Shown here: piece after piece, positions 54,478 to 60,606 of the stretch
Layout of the letters: every line of letters starts with the position of its first letter
How positions within the stretch are numbered: the first letter of the stretch is position 1
Assembly (NCBI RefSeq): GCF_947258525.1
Contig: NZ_CAMYIP010000212.1
Coordinates: forward strand, 1 to 60,606
Length of the DNA: 60,606 nt
Origin: an uncultured Eudoraea sp.
Lineage (GTDB): Bacteria > Bacteroidota > Bacteroidia > Flavobacteriales > Flavobacteriaceae
Direction of reading: 5' to 3'
Translations under genes and position numbers: made by a program
Notes under the pieces: generated by a model
What the model was told of the DNA's origin: nothing
Databases searched by the model: none
Seen by the model: the letters and a program-made list of their open reading frames with translations, nothing else

Positions 54478-55749
54478 CTAATTATGATTCTCATGACCTG
54501 TTGTTACTTTACCGGCTTTATCGTTCATCATGGATTTTTTCCCCTTAAGTTGTGCCGCCGCATCTACCGTAAAGGTTCCATTTGTAACGATTTCCTCGCC
54601 TTTTTCTAAGCCCGACAGGACAACATATCCATCATTGATAAGATCGCCAAGGGCAATTTCGCGCATTGCAAAAGTTAGATTTTCCGGGGCGGTCTTAACA
54701 TAGACCACCGAGCGTTCTCCTGTCCAAAGAACAGCACTTTCAGGAATAACAATCATATCATTTATAATTTTCGATCTGAGCCTCAGGTTCCCGGTCACAA
54801 ACATTCCCGGTTTTAACTGACCTTTTGTATTTTGAAGCACTGCTCTGACCTTTACTGTCCTTGTGGCCGAATTCAATACGGGATCTATAAAAGATATTTT
54901 AGCATCGAATTTCTTGTCCGGATAAGCCTTGGTTATTATGTCAATTTTTTGACCTTGCTTTAAAAGAGAGACCTGATTTTCATATGCATCAAAAACTGCC
55001 CAAACAGTATTTAAATTAGTGATTTTAAACATGGGTGAACCTTGATTGATATAGTCTCCGGCTTTTACCATGATTTCCGTTACCGTCCCTGAAACATTGG
55101 CATATACCGGGAAGTTTTCTCTAACCTGGCCAGACTTCTCGATTTGCTGGATTTGCTCTTCAGATAATTTCCAAAGTTTAAGCTTATTTCTGACAGCCTG
55201 ATACAAATCTGGCTGGGATTCTTTCAGGCTGGCAGCCGTAATCAATTCCTGCTGGGCTGATACAAGTTCAGGAGAATAGATTGTGGCCAGTTGTTGTCCG
55301 CTTCGGACTTGCTCCCCCTCAAAATTAACAAATAACTTCTCTATACGTCCAGCAAAGTAGGAAGCTTGTGTTTCCAAAGCCTTTTCATTCTCCTTTATTT
55401 TGCCGGAAAGTTTGAGGACATTATCGCCCGAAGCAGCCAGACCAACTTTGGTAGTACGAATATTGGCCAGGGCCATTGCATTCTTAGTCAATTTAAACTC
55501 ACTTATTTCCAGGCCATTGGTTTTGGGTTCAGCAGGAATCAAATCCATTCCGCAAATTGGGCATGAACCAGGTTCGGGTTGCATAACCTGCGGATCCATA
55601 GAACATGTCCACATTTGACTTTCTGTCATTTCCTGGCTATGATCATGTTCTTCGGATAAATTTTTACTTGAGTTATTTCCAAAAATCAGGTATCCGGCCA
55701 ACAAACCCCCGATTACTGCTAATCCGATATAAAGAATATTTTTTTTCAT
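54478..55749 (-). CDS. cusB: heavy-metal RND efflux adaptor (CusB-like) with HMBD domain
   Basis: A 423-residue periplasmic adaptor. After an N-terminal membrane anchor (about 5-22) and a His-rich linker comes a heavy-metal-binding domain: WTCSMDPQVMQPEPGSCPICGMDL (about residues 47-70), with Cys, Met and Cys-x2-Cys-x-Met ligands. The adaptor core has the barrel-sandwich halves (SGKIKENEKALETQASYFAGRI and PVYANVSGTVTEIMVKAGDYINQG, in part) flanking a helical hairpin. It matches CusB of copper/silver efflux. In this operon it is placed after copA, away from cusA. Metal specificity is inferred from the neighbours. Confidence 0.9.
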   Translation of the reverse strand: MKKNILYIGLAVIGGLLAGYLIFGNNSSKNLSEEHDHSQEMTESQMWTCSMDPQVMQPEPGSCPICGMDLIPAEPKTNGLEISEFKLTKNAMALANIRTTKVGLAASGDNVLKLSGKIKENEKALETQASYFAGRIEKLFVNFEGEQVRSGQQLATIYSPELVSAQQELITAASLKESQPDLYQAVRNKLKLWKLSEEQIQQIEKSGQVRENFPVYANVSGTVTEIMVKAGDYINQGSPMFKITNLNTVWAVFDAYENQVSLLKQGQKIDIITKAYPDKKFDAKISFIDPVLNSATRTVKVRAVLQNTKGQLKPGMFVTGNLRLRSKIINDMIVIPESAVLWTGERSVVYVKTAPENLTFAMREIALGDLINDGYVVLSGLEKGEEIVTNGTFTVDAAAQLKGKKSMMNDKAGKVTTGHENHN

Positions 55750-55876
55750 AATTCAAAAATTTACTTTTTTGTCTTTCTAATATATGGTTCACATAATAAG
55801 CCAAATCTATGGGTCTACCTCCTGGATTAGGATGTGATTATCCTGTTTTTTTTCTATTTTCCTTTGAACCACAAGT

Positions 55877-58378
55877 TTAATCTATCATTGCATTTCTTAA
55901 TCTGAGTGAATTGGCAATTACAGAAACAGAGCTAAAACTCATGGCTGCAGCGGCTATCATCGGAGATAGCAATATCCCGAAAAAGGGATAGAGAGCCCCG
56001 GCTGCAATTGGTACCCCAAGGGTATTGTACACCAAAGCAAAGAACAGGTTCTGCTTAATGTTCTCCATTACCTTGTTGCTTAGGTTCCTTGCCCTTACTA
56101 TTCCTTGTAAATCTCCCTTTACCAAAGTAATAGCTGCACTCTCAATAGCCACATCTGTTCCGGTACCCATAGCAATGCCCACATTACTTTTTGCCAGGGC
56201 AGGAGCATCATTGATACCATCGCCTGCCACGGCAACAAGCTTCCCTTGTTTTTGTAGTCTTTCTACTTCCTGTAGTTTATTTTCAGGAAGCATTTCCGCC
56301 TTAAAATCCATCAGACTGAGTTCTCCTGCCACGGCCTGTGCAGTTTCGTAATTGTCACCGGTTAGCATAATAACGGCAATCCCATTATCCTGTAAATCCT
56401 TGATTGCATTAGCACTTGTCTCTTTTATTTTATCCCCAATAACAATATAGCCAACGGTCTTTTGATCAACAGAGAGATAAGAAACTGTTTTACCTTGCTT
56501 TTGATATATCCGGGATTCGGATTCCATTTCCTTTAAATGGGAAGCATTGACCTGTTCCATCATCCTGGTATTGCCCAGAGCAGTTTTCTTTCCATTGACA
56601 GTTCCTTCAACCCCTTTGCCTGTAACCGAATTAAAACTATCAACTTTGAGGGTTTCCACCCCTTGTTCTTTGGCATATTTCAGCGTAGCTTCCGCTAAGG
56701 GATGTTCACTTTGACTATTCAGTGTTACAATGTATTTTAAAACATCATTTTCATTAAAATTACCCCCAACAGCACCTACTTTTTCAACCGTTGGTTTTCC
56801 TTCGGTAATGGTTCCGGTCTTATCAACAATAAGCGTATCTACCTTGTTCATCGTTTCAAGGGCTTCGGCACTTTTTATAAGTACTCCGTTCTGTGCACCT
56901 TTACCAACACCTACCATGACCGACATGGGAGTAGCAAGACCCAATGCACAAGGACAGGCAATTATCAATACCGCAATCGCATTGATTAGCGCATATACAT
57001 AAGTTGGTTCCGGGCCCCAAACAGCCCAGGCTATAAAAGTGATTACCGCTATAATTATAACTATCGGAACAAAATAACCCGATACCGTATCCGCTAACTT
57101 TTGAATAGGTGCACGGCTGCGACTGGCATCGTTGACCATTTGGATAATTTGGGATAGTAAGGTATCCGATCCAACTTTTTCTGCCTTCATCAAAAAGGAC
57201 TGATTGCCATTAATAGTTCCGCTGCTTACCGCATCTCCAGGAACTTTACTCACAGGAATAGGTTCTCCAGTGATCATAGATTCATCAATTGAAGTTACGC
57301 CTTCGGTAATTTTTCCATCCACGGGAATTTTGTCGCCTGGTTTTACTCTTAGAATATCCCCTAATTGTATTAGGTCTATAGGTACTTGGCTTTCCTGACC
57401 ATTAACAACCCTAACTGCGTTATTGGGAGCCAGCTTCAGCAATTCTTTCACCGCAGTATTTGTTTTACTGTGTGCCTTTGCCTCAAGCACCTGTCCTAAC
57501 AAGACCAAGGTAAGAATGACAGTAGCGGCTTCAAAATAGACATGTACGCTTCCCGATTCTGTTTTAAATTGGGTGGGAAAAAAATCTGGAAAGAGTATCC
57601 CAAGCAGGCTGAACAACCAGGCTACACCTGCCCCTATACCTATTAGAGTAAACATATTAAGGTTCCATGTTCTTATGGAGCGATAGGCCCGTTCAAAGAA
57701 GATCCAGGTTGTATAGAATACAACCGGGATAGAAAGTGCAAATTGCACCCAGTTCCAGTTTGCCTGACCCATCATGGCGTATAGTGGATTATTGGACAAC
57801 ATTTCGGACATTGCAATCAAAAAAATAGGAAAGGTGAAGGCCAGCGAAAGCCAAAACTTTTTTAGCAACTTTTTATAATTCTTTTCCTCTAGGGAACGTT
57901 CTGGTTGCATCAGTACAAGCTCCATTCCACAGATTGGACAACTCCCCGGTCCTTCACTGATTATTTCCGGGTGCATAGGGCAGGTGTATTGTGCCGAAGA
58001 CACAGAAGCAATGTTTTGTTCGCTCACCAAATCCATGCCGCATACCGGACAATCACCAGGATCCTCGTATATCTTTTCACCTTCACAATGCATAGGGCAA
58101 TAAAATGGCCCGTTGCCTACTTCTTTGGGCGTATTCATTTTCATTTCTTCACTATGTCGATGCTCTCCTAGTTTGTGTATGCTATACTGCCCACCAAAAC
58201 TTGCCAGAGCTCCTTGAAATTTATCGATGGAAATGTGATTTTCCATCTCAATTGCTACCACAGCTTTTTCTAAATCTACGGTAACTACAGTTACACCTTC
58301 CACATTTTGGAGAGCTTCCTCCACATGGGTTTTGCAACCATTACAAGTCATTCCGTGTATGTGATAGGTGTGTTTCAA
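55877..58378 (-). CDS. copA: copper-translocating P1B-type ATPase with HMA and two HMBD domains
   Basis: An 833-residue P-type ATPase. Residues 1-65 form an HMA domain with GMTCNGC (Cys12, Cys15). Two heavy-metal-binding domains follow: one with YCPMHC (93-98) and CPVCGMD (110-116), the other with YTCPMHP (131-137) and CPICGME (147-153). The core has eight membrane helices, the CPC motif in ACPCALGLATP, the phosphorylation site DKTGTITEG, the SEHPLAEA motif and the hinge GDGINDAPALA. It exports Cu+ (or Ag+) from the cytosol. It lies between the DUF3347 gene (six bases upstream) and cusB. Confidence 0.96.
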   Translation of the reverse strand: MKHTYHIHGMTCNGCKTHVEEALQNVEGVTVVTVDLEKAVVAIEMENHISIDKFQGALASFGGQYSIHKLGEHRHSEEMKMNTPKEVGNGPFYCPMHCEGEKIYEDPGDCPVCGMDLVSEQNIASVSSAQYTCPMHPEIISEGPGSCPICGMELVLMQPERSLEEKNYKKLLKKFWLSLAFTFPIFLIAMSEMLSNNPLYAMMGQANWNWVQFALSIPVVFYTTWIFFERAYRSIRTWNLNMFTLIGIGAGVAWLFSLLGILFPDFFPTQFKTESGSVHVYFEAATVILTLVLLGQVLEAKAHSKTNTAVKELLKLAPNNAVRVVNGQESQVPIDLIQLGDILRVKPGDKIPVDGKITEGVTSIDESMITGEPIPVSKVPGDAVSSGTINGNQSFLMKAEKVGSDTLLSQIIQMVNDASRSRAPIQKLADTVSGYFVPIVIIIAVITFIAWAVWGPEPTYVYALINAIAVLIIACPCALGLATPMSVMVGVGKGAQNGVLIKSAEALETMNKVDTLIVDKTGTITEGKPTVEKVGAVGGNFNENDVLKYIVTLNSQSEHPLAEATLKYAKEQGVETLKVDSFNSVTGKGVEGTVNGKKTALGNTRMMEQVNASHLKEMESESRIYQKQGKTVSYLSVDQKTVGYIVIGDKIKETSANAIKDLQDNGIAVIMLTGDNYETAQAVAGELSLMDFKAEMLPENKLQEVERLQKQGKLVAVAGDGINDAPALAKSNVGIAMGTGTDVAIESAAITLVKGDLQGIVRARNLSNKVMENIKQNLFFALVYNTLGVPIAAGALYPFFGILLSPMIAAAAMSFSSVSVIANSLRLRNAMID

Positions 58379-58384
58379 ATTATA

Positions 58385-58930
58385 TTAATTAATTATTTCA
58401 GTAACTTTTCCACATTTCAGCATCTTATCTCCATAATACGGATTTCTAATTTCTTCTACATTGGAAATCCAATATCCGCCTTTTCCTTCAAAAGCCATTG
58501 GGCAAAACTGCTTGTAGATAGCACCCTCAGAAATGGATTCTTTGAATAATGTTTCCACTTCCGCCGTCATCTGGGAAAACAACTGCCTTTGTTTTTCAAT
58601 GTCTTTGGTTTCGGCCATGGCCATAACCATAGAATTCATCTCATCTCCTTCCGCGGTCAAACTTTTGGCAAGATTTTCAGCGGCCAGATTCACTTCTTCG
58701 GAATTAGAATTAACTAAAGCAATACGAATCTGCTGATAAGCATTAAATACCTTTCCGATCATTTCATCGGAAAAAGAAGCTTCGACAATTTCAGGGGTGT
58801 TAGCCTTTTTTGTTTCAATTTCTTCCGGTGTATTTATTTCGTTATTCTGCTTGTTCTTGGCATCCCCGCATGAAGCCAAACCAATAAGTAAGATTGTCGT
58901 GATCGTTAATGTTACATTTCGTTTCATCAT
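58385..58930 (-). CDS. DUF3347 lipoprotein, probable periplasmic copper-binding protein
   Basis: A 181-residue lipoprotein (signal ends IGLASC, about Cys21) with a helical middle part. The C-terminal signature AIYKQFCPMAFEGKGGYWISNVEEIRNPYYG (in part) with FCPM and the later MLKCG is typical of the DUF3347 family, which occurs in copper-resistance loci. Cys and Met residues in these motifs are probable Cu(I) ligands. It is positioned between the CusC-like gene and copA. A role in shuttling copper between CopA and the Cus pump is plausible but inferred. Confidence 0.85.
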   Translation of the reverse strand: MMKRNVTLTITTILLIGLASCGDAKNKQNNEINTPEEIETKKANTPEIVEASFSDEMIGKVFNAYQQIRIALVNSNSEEVNLAAENLAKSLTAEGDEMNSMVMAMAETKDIEKQRQLFSQMTAEVETLFKESISEGAIYKQFCPMAFEGKGGYWISNVEEIRNPYYGDKMLKCGKVTEIIN

Positions 58931-58980
58931 TTTGCTTTTTTAGTTTTATATTTAAATTGATAATTAGGTAATTGTATTTT

Positions 58981-60198
58981 CTATTGATTAGTGAGGTAGT
59001 TAATTATTGCCGTTTGAACATAATTATCTTTTACTGCCTCTATTAGTTTCAACTGGAAGCGCAATTGCAGTTCCTGGACGTCAAGTACATCGTTAAAATC
59101 TATGGTTCCCGTTTCATAGTTTTTTATAAGGATTTCTTCGGCATCTTTCGCTTGTTTCAAATTCCTTAGTTGCGTTCTGTGTTTGATATAAGAGGCTTCC
59201 CTTTTATTAAGTGCACCACTCAAAATGGATTCCAATAGATTTCGACGATTGGCCTTTTGAGAATTGATTTCCTCTTGTCGAAGTTCATTCTGAACGGTTC
59301 TCGATTTATAGTTGCTATTAAAAATGGGAATGGACAGGGATACCATTGGCATAAGAACATCTTTCCCATTATCGCTAAAGTCCAGACCCGGTCTTTTAGC
59401 CACAGGTATATAGTCTAATCCAAATCCAATATTGGGGTTTCCCTCCTTCTGATTCAAAACTTCCGAATGTGCAACTGATTCATATAGCCTGTCATATTTT
59501 TCCAATTCCGGATGCAGCTCCAATTGATTCATTCCTATTTCAATGGGTTCGTATATTGCCAAGTCATCCACTAGCTCGACAGAAGTATATTCATCCCTGT
59601 TCAAAAGATTATTGAACTGCGTTTCGACTGCCTGGAATTCCTGCCCCAGAACTAATTTATCTTCCATCAGTTCATTTTGTCTTATTTGGAGTCGAAGAAC
59701 ATCAACCGCTGATGCTTGGCCAACCTCAACAGAGGTCAAGGCCAACTTTTCATAAGTTTTCAGAAGCTGGATGTTTTCCTCCAATACTATTTGCTTTTCC
59801 TTAATGGCATATAATTCATAATAAGATTGTGATACAGAAAGACGTAATTTTCTTTTAGTAATCACAATATCCAAATAATCTACTTCGGCTAAGGAACTTG
59901 CATAGTTTTCTCTTAATGTAATAGTTCCAAACCAGGGAAGCATTTGTTTGATTGAAAACCGTGCTTTTTGAGCACCCGTTCTTGTTTCAGGTTCGCTAAC
60001 AAATACACCTGCACTTAATTCAGTCCTTGGGAAGGCATCTGATTCTTCGACCTTTTCCCTTGAGATATTGTATCGCAGTTCAAATGCTTGCACTTCGGGA
60101 TTGTTGTTTTCGGCCTCCAGAATATAAGACTCCAGGGTCTGAGCTTTTACAGCTGTAACTATGAATAATCCTATAATTATAGTCGTTATATTTTTCAT
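58981..60198 (-). CDS. TolC family outer-membrane channel (CusC-like)
   Basis: A 405-residue outer-membrane factor with a signal peptide ending TAVKA. The helical-hairpin halves are visible: LESYILEAENNNPEVQAFELRYNI at the start and the mirrored region around SIPIFNSNYKSRTVQNELRQEEINSQKANRR, with a closing VQTAIINYLTNQ. It begins with a four-base overlap with the preceding cusA stop (ATGA at 60195-60198), so the two are translationally coupled; hence it is the channel for the copper/silver pump and not a general TolC. It is shorter than CusC of E. coli (about 460 residues). Confidence 0.9.
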   Translation of the reverse strand: MKNITTIIIGLFIVTAVKAQTLESYILEAENNNPEVQAFELRYNISREKVEESDAFPRTELSAGVFVSEPETRTGAQKARFSIKQMLPWFGTITLRENYASSLAEVDYLDIVITKRKLRLSVSQSYYELYAIKEKQIVLEENIQLLKTYEKLALTSVEVGQASAVDVLRLQIRQNELMEDKLVLGQEFQAVETQFNNLLNRDEYTSVELVDDLAIYEPIEIGMNQLELHPELEKYDRLYESVAHSEVLNQKEGNPNIGFGLDYIPVAKRPGLDFSDNGKDVLMPMVSLSIPIFNSNYKSRTVQNELRQEEINSQKANRRNLLESILSGALNKREASYIKHRTQLRNLKQAKDAEEILIKNYETGTIDFNDVLDVQELQLRFQLKLIEAVKDNYVQTAIINYLTNQ

Positions 60199-60605
60199 GC
60201 ATTTATTCTTTTAAGTAGCCACTCGCTTTTCCAACTATACAATACCGGAACCACCAAAAGGGTTATAAGGGCGAACATCATGCCCCCGAAAGAGGGTATT
60301 GCCATGGGAATCATAATATCACTTCCCCGACCTGTAGATGTCAGTATGGGCAATAAGGCCAGAATGGTAGTTGCCGTTGTCATCAAACAAGGACGTATTC
60401 GTTTTTCTCCTGCTTCCACAACCGATGCCCTGATGGCTTCGAGAGTCTTAGGTTTATTCCGCTCAAAAGTCTGGGTCAGGTAAGTAGCCATAACCACACC
60501 ATCATCTGTTGCTATTCCAAAAAGGGCAATAAATCCTACCCAAACTGCTACACTGAGATTAATGGGGTGCATTTGAAAGAGTTGCCTCATATTTTCACCA
60601 AAGAA
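60195..60605 (-). CDS. cusA: CusA-like heavy-metal RND permease, C-terminal fragment
   Basis: This is the 3' end of a gene that starts beyond the right edge of the window; the frame is open to the border. The visible 136 residues hold the last membrane helices of a heavy-metal-efflux RND pump: FIALFGIATDDGVVMATYL, RIRPCLMTTATTILALLPIL, GSDIMIPMAIPSFGGMMFALIT and the C-terminal VVPVLYSW. The TDDGVVM segment carries the acidic pair found in metal-efflux RND pumps. With the CusC-like channel and CusB-like adaptor it would expel Cu+/Ag+ from the periplasm. Confidence 0.9.
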   Translation of the reverse strand, partial: FFGENMRQLFQMHPINLSVAVWVGFIALFGIATDDGVVMATYLTQTFERNKPKTLEAIRASVVEAGEKRIRPCLMTTATTILALLPILTSTGRGSDIMIPMAIPSFGGMMFALITLLVVPVLYSWKSEWLLKRINA

Positions 60606-60606
60606 A

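Overview
The window looks like a chromosomal segment of a marine member of the Flavobacteriaceae (Bacteroidetes). It carries a complete gldK-gldL-gldM-gldN set (gliding motility / type IX secretion core). Two promoters fit the Bacteroidetes pattern TTG...TAnnTTTG. The DNA is AT-rich by eye, most secreted proteins have lipoprotein signals, and the order miaB - sigma-54 activator - lptE - TPR - secG - groES - groEL is one I associate with this group. No rRNA, tRNA, CRISPR array, insertion sequence or phage gene was recognised. No gene-free stretch exceeds about 300 bases.

Layout. 1-3980: small accessory genes, namely the tail of an S9 peptidase, two GNAT acetyltransferases, an HXXEE membrane protein, a RidA-like lipoprotein, a VOC protein and a glycine-rich exported protein. 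4005-7716 (minus): a four-gene operon of Zn-alcohol dehydrogenase, esterase-D-type hydrolase, Fe/2-oxoglutarate (PhyH) dioxygenase and HpcH/HpaI aldolase. 7976-16141 (plus), divergent from it: an LgoD-like L-galactonate dehydrogenase, KDG kinase, KDPG aldolase, UxaA, UxaB, an L-fucose-dehydrogenase-like SDR and a FucP-like permease. 16207-24191 (minus): a sodium/solute symporter followed by four lipoprotein sulfatases. 24355-30831 (minus): a CPXCG protein and a marR-adaptor-RND-tolC efflux operon. 30985-35466: an LRR protein, an ABC-F ATPase, a DUF983 protein and a FAD oxidoreductase. 35546-43938 (minus): gldN, gldM, gldL, gldK, an arginase-fold protein and topA. 44059-52170: an LVIVD-repeat lipoprotein, then miaB through groEL. 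52235-60606 (minus): a DUF3179 lipoprotein, an outer-membrane beta-barrel candidate, and a copper/silver efflux block (cusB-like, copA, DUF3347, cusC-like, cusA fragment running off the window).

How it fits together. The 4-24 kb region is the distinctive part and reads as a catabolic locus for a sulfated algal sugar. Four probable lipoprotein sulfatases would desulfate oligosaccharides, and the symporter and FucP-like permease would import the freed sugar. The SDR would oxidise L-galactose (or L-fucose) to a lactone/aldonate. The LgoD-like enzyme would turn L-galactonate into D-tagaturonate, and UxaB, UxaA, KdgK and Eda would carry this to pyruvate and glyceraldehyde-3-phosphate. This reconstruction is inference from protein similarity recalled from memory. 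No lactonase, UxaC isomerase, glycoside hydrolase or SusC/SusD pair lies in the window. The divergent PhyH operon may handle a modified sugar, for example by oxidative O-demethylation, but that is a hypothesis only.
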